From Amblyornis subalaris (Eukaryota; Chordata; Aves; Passeriformes; Ptilonorhynchidae), in assembly GCA_018881555.1 (NCBI GenBank), contig JACAXG010000091.1:2018194-2082193 (forward strand): 64,000 nucleotides of DNA, in the 5' to 3' direction. The position numbers and the translations under genes were made by a program. Of the stretch, positions 38,086-54,030 are shown in pieces. The notes beneath the pieces were generated by a model that did no database searches, was not told where the DNA came from, and saw nothing but the letters and a program-made list of their open reading frames with translations. The stretch's first letter is position 1; each line of letters begins with the position of its first letter.

Positions 38086-41000
38086 CCCGTGCCGTCTCCA
38101 TTGCCCTGCCATAAGGACGGAGCTAATGATTAATTACTGTGGCTGCCTCCCCTCAGAGGAGCTGTTGTTCTGGGCTGCCACAGTGCTGCAGCGCCACGGG
38201 ACTCCTGCTGTAATCCACCGTGGACCCCCACAGGAGCAGGGACACAGCCTGCCTCTCCGTGGTCTTCATCACAGGCTGCAGGGGAACCTCTGTTTCAGAG
38301 GTGACAGTGGAGCTCCAGTGTGCCCTGCACAGCAGCGATGCCCCAGCCATTCCCCAGCCACAGCTGTTACCAGGACACTCCCAGGCACAGCAGCGAGGTG
38401 ACAGCAGCACAGCACATCCCAACCAAACCTGTCACTATCTCAAACCCTTTATGCCCCGCGTTGGGGTCTGGGACAAGTTTCCCCATCTGAGCTTCAAAGG
38501 GGATGGGAAGCCCCAGGCGGCAGGCACAGCTGGATGGGACCTTGTCATTCCCTAGGCCAGGTGTGGGTGTCAGCTGCTTCTTGGCATCCTCCCTGGCTCC
38601 AGGGATGGGGACACCTGGAATGCCGCCTCCAGTCACTGTGCAGCAGGGTCTTGGCAGGGCCCTGCTCAGGGATTTGATCCCCCAGCAGAAGTGGTGCCAG
38701 CTCTGAGTGCTGGATACGGACAAAGAGCCCAACACCATTTCCTGAGGGTCATTCCCAGGATCCAGGCGGTCTCACAGACGTGCCGGGGCAGCCTGACCGT
38801 CACTCCCAGAGTCTGGCAGTGCCATGCTGAGGGGCTCCGGGGCTGTGCAGGCAACACCCCTCCCGCTGTCAGGTTATAGGCTCGAGTCCTCAAAAATGCA
38901 AAAAATGCACCGGGAATCAAGGTTGGCCTGAAGAGTTTTGATCTTTCCGCAATTGCCGCAGTATTGCTGTAAGTGCATCCAGATGGCTCAGACCACACAG
39001 AGGCAGCGCCCGCCACCACCGTCACCTTCGGGCCACCCCGTCCCACCTCGCCTGCCCTGCTCGGCCACCTCGGGGGCTGCTGGGACGTGCCAAGGGGCAG
39101 CGCTTGGGGACACAGGGGGTTGTGTCATTAGGTTCAGCCTAAGGGGCGGCCGCAGGGTGATCTGTCCCCTAGGGCTGGTGGCTTGTCACGTGGCCCTCAG
39201 GATGGCAGAGCCGTCGCCCCAGCTTGTACCCGGATGTGACCTCCAGTTGTTTGGCTAAATGTAACACAGCTGAGCACCCTGCAGCCAAACCTTAGAGCAG
39301 CTGCTGGGAAGTGATGCTGAACCGTGTCTCAAACGACTGGCCCTGTCCCCTTGGCTCTGGCACGATCCCCGCGTGGCCCTGATGGGTTCCTCACAATGTC
39401 AGGTCCCTGCCTGGCTCTGTGACTTCATGGTCTATTTGGCCTGAGTGTTGCTATTGCCAAAACTTCCAAGAGGAGGGAAGATTATTGGAGTAGTTGACAG
39501 CAGGTGAGCTCTGAGCCTGTAGGAATCTGGGGCAGGGCAGACCTGGACTTGTTTAGGTGCTTTTACCNCACCTCAGGGCTGAGGAGGAAGGGATGGAGGG
39601 ATGAAAGGATGGAAGGAGGGATGAAGGCTGGCAGAAGCCCTGGCCTCAAGTTGCTCCCAAGTGATGCNCGGTCCCAACTCAATGCACAAGTTCTGGCCTC
39701 ATTGCGGGCACTGCTGCCCATCCTCCCCTTCCTACTCCCCAAGATCTGATGCCAAATCAGCCAAAGGCTCATTTTGACCCACCACTCACATTACCAGGGC
39801 TCAGAGCCACGGTGGGAGCAGGGTTGGCAAGACAGTGCAGATGCTTGGACTTGGCCAGAGGTGCTGGAGTGGGCAGAGAGGCACAGGCAGGGCTGGGCAT
39901 TCCTCCTGCACGTGTGGGGTCCCTCCTGCCAGTGTGGGCTCCTTCAGAGCACCCTGGTGCTGCCACTGCTGACTCCTGGTCTTGTTCCTTGCAGGACTGG
40001 GGGAATGTATTTACCCAGAGCTTGCTCCTCAGGGAACAAAGCCACAGTGGCTTTTGTCAAAAAGGAAGAGCATTTCTAGAGAGTTCAAATTTTCCTTTCC
40101 TGAAGGCCAGTTCCCAAGAAGGAAAACATGTTTTGACCAAAAACTGATGCCCAGTTCTGTGTGGTTTAGCAGGGAACAGAAGATNGAGTGTTGGCAGTGC
40201 GAGGTGGGTGCCTTGCCCACCTCTGGTCCTCCACACCAAGCACCACCAGGTCCCCCAGTGCAGGGGATGAGGGGCTGCCCCTCTCCAGAGGGCATCAGCN
40301 GCAGGACTCATGTGGTACCTGGTGGGGATGTTCCCAGCATCCAGCATGTTCCTCCTGCTCCACTACCATCACCTGGAGCAAGGTCCTGGTCCCATCCCCA
40401 CCGGCCTCCTCGCCCCTGGTCTCGGCCGAGCACCCGCGGGCCGGTGGCCGTGCTCCCCCTCCCCTGCACTGCCCACCAAACCGAGGAAGTCGCAACCACA
40501 GAGCTCTTGAAAGCATTTTTTTGGTGGAGACCACCGGTACTGAGAGATTAAAATTGCTGTTGTTTCTTCCATTACTCAGCTTTCCTGAATTATGGGGTGT
40601 AATACTCAGGGAGTGGGAATAATTAGGGGAGAACAATGGCAGGCTTGAAGGCTTAACTANGCCTGTGTGGTACTGCCGGCCAGGCCAGCCTGCTGTCACA
40701 TTTCTCTAGGCCTCCATTTTCCACAGCCTGTGCCAAGCCCTTTCCACTACGGTACCCGCTCCGGCTTCCTCATTCCTCGGGCTCCGCTCCCCGGCCCGGC
40801 TGTCCCCGTTAACGCTCCGCTCCCCGGCTCCCGGCCAGCACCCACAGCACAGTGCCCTGGCCCTGCCCAGCTGGGGTGTGAGAGCCTGGGGCACGCAGGA
40901 NTGTGGGACAGAGGGATGCTGGAGCCCGGGGTGAAGGGATGCGGGAGCTCAGGGGATGCGGGAGTGGGGGAGGCTGGGGGGATGCAGGAGCCAGGACAGC

Positions 41001-41989
41001 CCTATTGCCTTTTTGCCCCCTCCACGCTCCTCGGCACCAGGCAAGCAGAGGTCCCACCAGGTCATTGCAGTGTTCCATGCTCGAGGAAGCCGCTGGATTT
41101 CTCCCCTTGGCAGGGAACACCTGGAGCTCCTCGGTGGCATCTTGCTCAAGTGCCTTCCCAGCAACGGCTCGGCGCTGCGGGGCCTGGGGAGCAGTGACAG
41201 CCCCNGCCGGGAGCTTGGGCAAGAGGCCACAACGCTGGTCCCAGCCCCCGGCAGTCGCTGGCTCCAGCCGGGGCACGCGGGCGGCTGTGGGGGGCTCCGT
41301 GCCTGCCNTGGGACAGGGACACGGAGCCACAGCCCAGGGCAGAGCCGGCCCAGTGCCTGGCAACTTCTCCCTGAGCTCTTGGACGTCAGCGCTAGCACCA
41401 ATTAAAATAAAATCAATATTTTTGTGCTGTAAAAAGAGACATTGTTCTGGTGAGCACTTTCCCCGAGTCAGCTCCTGTGTCTGTCTGACGGGCAGGGAGA
41501 AGCCAACGGGATCCTGGGGCTGCAAGGAACGTCTGGGGCTTCACTTTGTTCGGGGAGGGGATTGGTTTTAAATTTTCAAACTGTTTTTTCCTCTCTCTAT
41601 TAACTGAACCATTTGGAAGCCTTGACTGCAGCCGTCCCTGGTCATCCAGGAGTCTGGTTCAGTCCTGCTTGTGGTAAGCCACTCACCACAGCAGGGACGG
41701 GATGGGGTCGGGATGAGATCGGGGTTGGGATGGGATAGGGGACGAGATGGGATCAGGGACAGCCTGGCTCGCTAGGCCTCCACTTTACTTAATGGTTTCT
41801 GGGCAGGTGGCTCCTCTTGAGCTNATCAGAAACCCCCGCTGCTCCCAGAANTCCTAGTCTCTCAGGAGCTCCTGTTTTCTCACAAACAGCCTTGAGACTT
41901 TATTTTTCTGCCTGAACAACAGCCTGAGCGGAATTATATTTTAGTTGTTGGACCCTTCGAGGAAAATTCCCATAGGTACCAGCTGGGAT

Positions 41990-42720
41990 TGTGGCTAGGA
42001 TGGGAATTCATTGACGACTGAAGTCAATCTTCTCANGAACCTGTAACCAGCGGTCCTGAGCGACAACCTTTGAGCTCTCCTGGGCCGCAGCAGATGCACC
42101 AGCATCTTCCTCAGAGCAGAATTCCTCCTGGAGCTCAAGGACTCTCTCATTTGCAATGCCTGGAGGACCAACGANGACGATGGAGCCTGGGCTGATACTT
42201 TCCCACTCCTTGGGGCTCAACCCTTCACCACTGAGAAGATGCATCAATGTGAGTATCTCGCTGAACTCGAGGGGAATTTCTCACAGGTCTGTTCCTCTGT
42301 GCAGGCTCTTTATGTCCACGTGTGTGTGCACATTATGAATGTTGCTACTTTAGATTTATAATTAAATTAGAGTCATGGTTATAGAAAATCCCATTTGAAT
42401 CATTTTGTGTGAGTTAAATTATTGAATTTATCAAGTGCTGCTATTGCTGTGTTAATGAGATATTGTTATGATTAAGTGTTGGTAAATCCTTTAGACTTAA
42501 TCCATTGATCCAGTCTGAGTCTAAATTTAGCAAGGGGATCCTCTCTGCACCTGGTGACTCAGCTTGGGAGTCTACCTTACTCCTTGCATCCCTGATTTTT
42601 CCCTCCCTTCCTTTTAGTGTCCTCATTTCCACCTAAATCATTGTAGACTGCTTTTTTTCTGATTTTCCTTGGTGTGATTTATCTACACCATAAGAAATAG
42701 AGTGACGAAGTTATATCAAA
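41990..42720. other. Composite block of unknown origin, possibly retroelement-derived
   Basis: A moderate-GC part (41990-42260) has a 79-residue minus-strand frame rich in Glu/Ser that resembles nothing I know. It passes abruptly into an AT-rich segment (42290-42720) quite unlike the GC-rich flanks. The step in composition suggests an inserted element, such as an old LTR/ERV remnant, or a conserved non-coding block. No LTR ends, primer-binding site or polymerase motif can be shown by eye. Confidence 0.25.
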
Positions 42721-43249
42721 CCTGCTTTTGCCGGGGATTTGGCCCCAAACCCCTCATTCATGACNGGCTCAGGGAAACAGGGACCATCCCAGAGGCTCCT
42801 TTCCTTGGAAGCCACAATCAAAACTATTTTAAAAGTAACCAAACATTTCTCTTCAAAATTCCTGCCTGTTCCTGGCTCTCGTTGCGGGCCAAGGCTGCTC
42901 AGCACCAGCAGCTTCCCGAGCTGCCTCCCGGCAAACCCACCGCGCTGGGCTCCNGGAGTCCTGGCTGCGGCTGGGAAAACGGAAATTTTCCCGTGGAAAT
43001 TCGGGAAGGCTGGAGCGGCGCTGCCCTGCTGCTCCGGGGTTCCTGGGATGCAGCGAGCTCATGGCTTCAGTGTTTATGGTGCAAAGCAGGTGCCTGAGCC
43101 GTAGCCATCCGGCACAGTTTCGGGTGGATCCCGCCTCCGCAGGGCACCGTGTCCCTGTGCCACATCCTGCACCATCGCGCAGCAGGGAGGCTTCCAGAGG
43201 GGAGTGGAGCTGCCGCCGGTGGGACAGTGGTGTGGTTTGAATTATTGCG

Positions 43250-43530
43250 GTTTGGGTGTGTGGGGTGGAATGAGGCACGGCGGGCTGGACCGTCGGAGAG
43301 CACCGACGCCCCCGCCGGGTCACGGCACGGGGCCGCGAATGGTGGCGGGGCCGATGTCACCTTCCTTCCCTGCGATTGTCGCGCCGGGGTCGTCCCTTTC
43401 CCATTGCAGCTGCCACGAGCTGCCGCTGCCTAAATGGCCACAGAGAGGAACGAAGGACGACGGAGATCCGGGAGCACGGACCCGGCCGGGGGCAGGGGGA
43501 CACCGAGATGAGGCGTGTCCCTGCCCCAGT
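43250..43530. promoter_or_regulatory. Orphan CpG-rich patch
   Basis: CpG dinucleotides are much denser than in the flanks (for example GACCGTCGGAGAGCACCGACG and GATTGTCGCGCCGGGGTCG, each a short sample). No recognised gene starts here. It may be a promoter of an unannotated non-coding transcript or an unmethylated intergenic island. Confidence 0.35.
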
Positions 43531-45479
43531 CACTCGCCATCCGCGCACGTGCCTCTGGTGGCCAGTCTGTGCTGGAAGCGGGGATGATTCTGCATTTCCC
43601 TTCGCCCTGCATTCAGCAGCCGCCTCCGGCGCAGCGTTGGCTTTCACAGGGCTGGATCCGCTCCGCAGCCGGGCAGAGCGTGGGAGGAGGGTGCCGGTCC
43701 CGCTTAGGAAACACAAAACAATTAAAGAGGAACAATGGAGCTTCCTTCCCGTCACCCCAAATACCAAACGCCACCAGAATGTGGCTCAGCTCCGAGCAGC
43801 GCTGCCGGGGCTGCTCCTGTGTCCCCTGGCCCGAGGGAGGAACTGCAGACACCTCTTCCTCTTCCTCGCCCGGGCAACGGATGCTGCGGGAGGGCGGGTG
43901 CCAAGGAGCATCGCCAAAGGGCTGCCCCGACCCGGCGCTGTTGCCAGCGGCATTCCCAGCTTTGGAAACCGCGTTTGGGCCAGAGCAGGGGGGTGCAGCG
44001 TTGCTGTGCCTTGGGAGAGGATTTTGTGAGCTGCCTGGGCTTCCAGGGTAGCCAAACACGTGTCACGGCTGGCCCACGGGCCCAGGAAAGGTTGTAAAAA
44101 CATCCAGATACCCAAACTGGCCAGATAATTATCAGGCAGAGAACACGTTCTCATGGGTTTGGTGCTCGTGTGGTGCCAAGCATGGAGAGATGCTCAGCCG
44201 TGTCAGCCATGGCTGGGAGTCCTGGGGGGATTGGGTCCACACCTGGCTGGTACTCACACCCCGAGTATCCTGTACCTGTCTNTGATGGGTGCTCAAGGAC
44301 ACAGGGCCAGAGCCCCACCCGAGGGGCTGGTGCCTGCCTGTCCCAGCTGGCACTGCCCACACCTTGGCGACTTGGGGCCACCGGCAACATGCCAGCCCCA
44401 CTGACAAGCCCTGTCCCTGGTGCGTGAGCCCTTGTGGGTGAAACATCATTTGCACGGCCCCAGCGAGTGCCCGGCACCCTGGCCAAGCACATCTGGCTGA
44501 AAGCTGCGGGAGCTGCCCCGGCAATGAGGACACCAGCCCGGAAACACTTCTTTCCCAGAGAGATTTTCCTGTCCCATCCAGGATCCTCTCCNGGCACCAT
44601 CCCTGCCCCTTCAGCGGGTGCTGGGCTGTGGGGTCTGCAAAGGGGCAGTGCTGGGGCTGTCANCTACCCCGGTTTGGGCGGCAGGAGTGGGGCTTGGAGT
44701 TCTGCTTCCTGCTGGAGAATGGAGAAGGGGCCACCTGGCTCTGGGCTGGCACGAGGGTGGGATGAGAGAGCGTGGCCAGGCTCGCCACCAGCCAGGAGCG
44801 GCAGCCAGGTTGTCCAGGCTTTCTAACACCGGCCAGGTTGTCCCCATGCTGGGCACATGAACTGGTTTAAACCCTCACCCTGGACCCTGTGAGTCACACA
44901 CNGAACTTCAGCTCCTGCCAGTGCGCTCCATCAGGACACCAGCCAACGTCCCACTTTCCCACAGGAGGAACNGGTGCTGGAGGAGGGCAAGGGCTGGAAA
45001 GCTCCTTCCACCTCTGCAGACACCACGGCAGCTAAAGCTCCTGCATCCTGTTGCTGTGGGAGCCCAAGATGCAGTTGGGACACGGTGCTGTGGCCAGGAC
45101 TTGGTGTGTGGGTGATGCCATCACAGGGTGCTCAGGCTGGCAGGGCCACGGCAGGGGCACACGGGGCTGGGCACAGTGGGGGGCTCACCCCAGGCACCAG
45201 GGTCCTGCATCATCGCTCTCCAGCACAGATGCCACCCCATATCCCGCATTCCCCCTCTTGACTTGTTGCTATTGTCATCTCCAATATCACGCAGGGATGT
45301 GAGAGGCTGGAAGTCGCCTCTTTTCCTGCCAGGTTAAATCGCTCACTAGGAATGTCTATTATTCCCACAAGTCAACTTTCCCCTCCGCGGTATGTGTCAG
45401 GGGTCAGGGCTGGCACCACATGAAAGCGACGGGTATTCAATAACTGAGAGCCGTGGAAAGGCTTCGGTCCAAGCCCAGC

Positions 45480-45660
45480 CACGTTGGGGTTTATTGATGC
45501 AGATGCCTTTCCCCATTTGTTTCCTATAAACAGCACATGGTAATATTTAGTAGGTTTCAAACAGAGCTTTTTGCATATTCTCCCTTGTCTGCAGTGAGCT
45601 GCTCGGTAGTAGACAGTTTTAATTTACTNAATGCAATTTCTGCTTTTTGTTCTTCCAGAA
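45480..45660. promoter_or_regulatory. AT-rich island, possible conserved non-coding element
   Basis: Low-GC sequence with GGTAATATTTAGTAGG and GACAGTTTTAATTTACT between GC-rich flanks, without repeat hallmarks. Function is unknown; only composition and motifs support it. Confidence 0.2.
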
Positions 45661-45915
45661 GGTCTGGGCTGGTTTTGACCCAGTCGCCCCAGCAAATTAT
45701 TGTAATTCCTGGGGGGCTGGGAGCAGGAGTCCGGGATCCACTCTCTGCAGGGGTGAGGACATGGGATCTTGCTCCTCCCAGACCCTCTGGCCTCAGGAGC
45801 CGAGTGTGTGCCGGGGCTGTTTGGGGCTGCCCTGGCTGGCGAGGCCTGGCTCTCGCTCCTGGCTGGGCCAGTGGCACGTGATGCTCACCAGCTCGTGTCA
45901 GAAAGAAAAAGTCAC

Positions 45916-45921
45916 TTTATT
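45916..45921 (-). terminator. Isolated minus-strand AATAAA
   Basis: The minus strand reads TTTTGCAATAAAGTGACTTTTTC, given here only as the core GCAATAAAGTGACTTTTTC. The context is strong, but the site lies 2.2 kb past the TRAPPC3 stop, so it marks either an extended 3'UTR or another transcript. Confidence 0.3.
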
Positions 45922-47138
45922 GCAAAAGCAGCCACTTCCTCATCTGCGGGGCTGGCAGAGGTCAGTCTGGGTGCTCAGTGCCCAGGACTGAGCTTGGCTG
46001 CAGGGTGACCCCGGGGCAGGGGATGCCCACGAGCACAGAGCAGAGATCCCACCAGAGCAGGGCTCCTGGGGAGCACTTACCCAAGAAAGGGATGCATGAA
46101 CTCCTACTCCTGGAGAGCAGCCCTTGCTGTTCCTTGTCTCCACGCTCCTGGCAGCAACACTACGTGGCCGATGCCAGCCGTGGAGCAGCATCGAGCTGGC
46201 ACAGAGTGGGGGCACAGATGCCCCTCGAGGTGATTTTCTGTCACTGTAAATGCCCACAAACNGCGTCTCAGCTCTGCAGCGGCTGCCTTGGGCTGGCAGC
46301 AGTGAGTCCCAGCCACTGAGCACNCAGGGGCATTCACAGCCAGAGAAAAGCCAGTTCCGAAACCAGCCACGCTGAATGCCTGCCCCCAATGCCACCATAG
46401 TCTCTCCATGTGCGGAATTCTGGGCAGGTTCCTCCAGGCAGCAGCTTCCAGGCGCGCCGGCAGCCAGGAATTCTTGGTGAGGTGCTGCCGTCACCCTGCC
46501 AGCCCTGGGCACCCTGTCACCGCTGTCACCCTGCCAGCCCTAGGCAGGGCGTGAGCCCCGGCTGCCGCTCCCCACCAGCANCTGCCACCAGAACAAAGGC
46601 AAGAGGAGACCAAAGAATTGACACCAGGATTCTTTTAATGCAATTGCTTCTAAAATGCAGCTTTAAAATGACTTGGAATGGTCAACAATGAGAAATAAGG
46701 GATGGTTTTGAGCTCTGCAGTGTGACCATGTGGCACCTCTGTCCCCAACACCCACCTCCCACCTCTGTGNCTCCGCCATGCCTTCAACTGCTCTGACAGC
46801 CACTCACTGTCCCTTCACAGGGCANGTGTCACATGGGGCATCCAAAGAGACTCTTTTGGGCCAAAAAAGGGACAGAGTGAGCCATCCAGTGCCACATGAC
46901 CCAACAATCATCCAGAGAACCCAAACGAGCAGCACGAGCAACAGGTCACTCCCTCTCACCTCACACTCCAGCATCAATCGACACAGGTTCCAGGAGCTTC
47001 CAAAGACCTTGTGAGGCTGTGCCTTCATGCTACGTAAAGTGATTTGGGAACCCAATGTCTGTGTTCTCTGGCTCTGCGTGGCAGAGGAAGGTGNTGTTCC
47101 AATCTCTTGCTTTTTGTTATCTAATCCTACTTTACGTA

Positions 47139-47144
47139 TTTATT
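47139..47144 (-). terminator. TRAPPC3: Likely main poly(A) signal of TRAPPC3
   Basis: The minus strand reads GAAAAATAAATACG here, about 960 bases after the stop codon. The 3'UTR length is plausible for this short housekeeping mRNA. Confidence 0.5.
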
Positions 47145-48098
47145 TTTCAGGGCAGGTGCCGCAGGTCAGGTAATGGGGAAACTCTGCTGTAGCCTGAACA
47201 CCTGTGAGAAGAAACCCCAGCACCACCTTCACACCACACAGCTTTTACACACCTCAACAGCAGAACAGAGTCTGAAACGCCTTTAACACCTCCCAGACCT
47301 CAGGCTGAGTTTGGTTCTCACCCTGTGACTTCCCACGCAGCTCTGGGCTGTGCCCACTGTGGAGCACTGCTGCCATTTTAGCCACTCTTTCCTCTCTCCA
47401 CGTAACATATTCCCTTCTGCTCCACTGGAGTTCGACTGCCTCTCCTCCTGAGAGGGGAGTGGTGAGGCTGCTGGAGGAGGGACACCGGAAAGGCCATGGG
47501 ACTCCCAGGTCCTTGTGGTGCCACGGCCTCCCAAGCAGAGCAGCCCCACTCCAAGAGCTCTCCTCAGCCACCCGTTTTGTTCAAGCCTGCATTTGTCAGT
47601 GACTTCAGAATCAAGTGCAGGAAGCCAGTTTGGTCTACAGAAACACTACACACATCTCCAAATGGATTTTAAACACCTCATTTAAGGAAGGACAGGGTTT
47701 AGCAGGGATTCAGTGGGCTCTCGTAGCTTGGTCTCCAATTCTGGCGATCCAACACTGATCCAGATGTGAACAGACTGGACCTGGAGCTCACCTGGAGTCT
47801 GAGCAGTTGTTCTCACACAACCCAGGTCACAATTGGAAACTGAGCGCAGGAAGCCCCCAGGGGGAAGGAAAAGGACATCATCTGATGAAAAAGCTTCAGA
47901 ATGAACCTGGGAAATAAACACCAACCAGACAATCGTCTTCTACAGAGGATGGAAGTGAGAGTAGAAGAAAATAACATCTGAAACAGTCAGTGAATCAGTC
48001 TGANTGTGCAGGGGCAGGAGATCCCTACGGATCTGTGAGGAAAGCTAATGGCCAAACCCAGCTGGTCCCTCCAGTCCCCGGGGAGAGGGGGCCGTGGT

Positions 48099-52090
<3,992 letters not shown>

Positions 52091-52158
52091 CGTGTCCGCC
52101 CGGCCCGGCCGCTCCGTCCGCCGCGGGGCACCACGGGATGCGCAGCCCGCGCCGACGG

Positions 52159-52177
52159 ACTACAAGTCCCAGAGCGC
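52159..52177 (+). promoter_or_regulatory. ZNF143/THAP11-type motif
   Basis: ACTACAAGTCCCAGAGCGC closely follows the known ACTACAAYTCCCAGVRTGC promoter consensus. It sits about 70-90 bases upstream of the TRAPPC3 ATG, in the position typical for housekeeping promoters. Confidence 0.7.
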
Positions 52178-52208
52178 ACAGAGGGCAGCGACGGAGCGCC
52201 CGTCCCGC

Positions 52209-52218
52209 ATCACGTGAT
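52209..52218. promoter_or_regulatory. Palindromic CACGTG E-box (USF/TFEB type)
   Basis: ATCACGTGAT is a perfect 10-base palindrome containing CACGTG. It is close to the CLEAR element GTCACGTGAC bound by TFEB/TFE3, and also fits USF. Its place between the ZNF143-type motif and the CCAAT box supports promoter function. Confidence 0.6.
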
Positions 52219-52657
52219 CTCGACGCACCGACCAATCCCGGCGCGCCGGGGAGGATCAGCTGATGGCCGCGCTCGCCACCAGGGGGCGCTCCCGCCCGCG
52301 CNGATTGCGGCGCTGCCGCCGTCGATGTCCCGCCGGGCCCGGCCTGTCCCGGCGCCGCCGCCCCCCGGGCCCCACGTCCTGGGGTGTTGGTCGGGACCGT
52401 GCGGCCCNTGCTCGGCCGGTGACGGGGTGGTGGCCCCGGTGCTGCTCCCTGTGGTCGGTCCCGGTGATGGCGGCCCGGTGCTGCTGGCTTCCTGCAGGCC
52501 TCCCCGCGGTCCCCCAGCCCCGGCNGACGTTGCTGGGTCAGTAATTCCTCAAAGCCCGTCGACAGAGCAAGGGTCTGTGCATGGGAAAGGGGCCCTTCCT
52601 GGTGCGCCCGGGCTGGGCTCCTGCATCCACCTTGGTCCCACACTGCCACCTTGGAAT

Positions 52658-52850
52658 CAGAATAGAATCATGGAATATCCTGAGTTGCAAGGGACCCACA
52701 ACGATCACCGAGTCCANCTCTTGGCCCNGCACAGGACACTCCAACAATCCCACCACGTGCTCGAAAGTGTTATCCATAGGCTCTTTGAGCTCTGGCATGG
52801 TTGGGCCCTGGGGAGCCTGTTTCAGTGCCTTCTTTGTCCAGCTTNAGGGG
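52658..52850 (-). mobile_element. CR1 LINE 3' fragment, minus orientation
   Basis: The plus strand opens AGAATCATGGAATATCCTGA, then GTTGCAAGGGACCCACAACG and TTTGAGCTCTGGCATGGTTG. It is the reverse complement of a CR1 3' end and the same type as the copy at 53683. Confidence 0.93.
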
Positions 52851-53682
52851 CTTGGCAGAGGCTGGTTACTGGGCAAAGGGCAGCTGGTGTCTCTGGGGTG
52901 GATGAAGTGAGCCCTGGGCTGACAGGGCCAGGCAGGCTCGGAGCCTCAGGCTTCAGCTCAATGTGGAACAGGAGCTGCTCAGGGTAGGTTTCCACCCTGT
53001 GAGATGCAAACAACCCCACAGGAATGGGGCAGAGGATGGGGCGTCACAGAAACCAGCCTGGCTTGGGGCTCCAGGAACTGCAGGGAATATTCAGTGGAAC
53101 AACCCAGCTTCCCCTTACCCTCCCCAAGCCAGCATGGCTCCTGGAGCACCGGGTTGTGCTTCCAGACAGATTCTGCCTGGCCTTGTTTATTTATTTTTTT
53201 AGTCTCCTGTTGTTTATTTGTTTATTCCATTCTGTCTCTGTTCCAGACCTGTCACTGAGTGAGTGCTGAGCGCTGATCTGGCTGGGGCAGTGTGCTGGGG
53301 GCAGTACATGCTCTGGGCACAGGGGGACCCCCCCACTCCTGCCGGCTGCTCAGGAATTCAGCAGCTGGGAGCTGGCTCACTGTCACTGCTGAGCAGGAGT
53401 GTGGGGACCGGCCGGGCTGTGGTGACCCACCGGCATTGCCTTACAAGGCTGTGTCCCCGGCACGCTGCCGGCTGTGAGGCACCAGGCCTGGCACCGGAGC
53501 GTGGTGTGTTTGGCCCGGGCCGGGGGGCTGCCAGCCTCACCTCTGTTGTGCCAGTGAGCTGATGGGATGTCTGTGCTCCCTGTCTCCAGCCCTGCAGTGC
53601 CAGCTCCCCTCCTGCTCCCAATCCCAAATGCCACCTCCTGCTCTCCACCACAGTGGCCACAGCGTGCTGGTGGCCACTGGAG

Positions 53683-53910
53683 ATCCCAGAATCATGGAAT
53701 ATCCTGAGTTAGAAGGGACCCACAAGGACCATCCGGTCCAACTCCTGGCCCTGCACAGACACCCCAGCAATCCCACCCTGTGCCTGAGAGCATTGTCCAA
53801 ATAATCTTTGAGCTCTGGCAGCCTTGGGGCTGTGACCATTCCCTGGGGAGTCTGTTCAGTGTCCCACGACCCTCTAGGGGAAGAACCTTTTTCTAATATC
53901 CAACGTAAGA
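53683..53910 (-). mobile_element. CR1 LINE 3' fragment, minus orientation
   Basis: The plus strand opens CAGAATCATGGAATATCCTG, then AGTTAGAAGGGACCCACAAG and TCTTTGAGCTCTGGCAGCCT, ending near TTTTTCTAATATCCAACGTA. It clearly shares a subfamily with the copy 1 kb to the left. Confidence 0.95.
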
Positions 53911-54030
53911 AGACACTGTGTCCGTGGTCACCGCAGAGGTCCCTGGCAGTGTCCCTGCGAGCTGAGCTGGGGGGCATGGGGGGCACACAGGGCACCTGCA
54001 CTGGCATCTCGCTCCGTGTCTTGCCATAAC

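Larger units (their letters stand above)
32460..45900. other. Intergenic region between COL8A2 and TRAPPC3
   Basis: No protein-coding exon is recognised in 13.4 kb on either strand. It holds a tandem 38-mer (37971-38085), a possible fossil transposon (35130-35285), an AT-rich block of unknown origin (41990-42720), a GGGATGAGATC-like simple repeat (41700-41760), and a CpG-rich patch without a gene (43250-43530). Everything else looks like unique or undetectably old DNA with short chance frames. Confidence 0.6.
45901..48098 (-). other. TRAPPC3: TRAPPC3 3'UTR and downstream region
   Basis: This follows the TRAPPC3 stop codon on the minus strand. A good AATAAA at 47139-47144 gives a 3'UTR of about 1 kb. 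An ATTAAA at 46634-46639 and an AATAAAGTG at 45916-45921 could mark longer forms. No coding exon is recognised. Confidence 0.55.
52541..54030. other. Spacer between the divergent TRAPPC3 and GH3 genes
   Basis: Contains two CR1 fragments (52658-52850 and 53683-53910) and otherwise no recognised feature. The two genes point away from each other. Confidence 0.6.
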
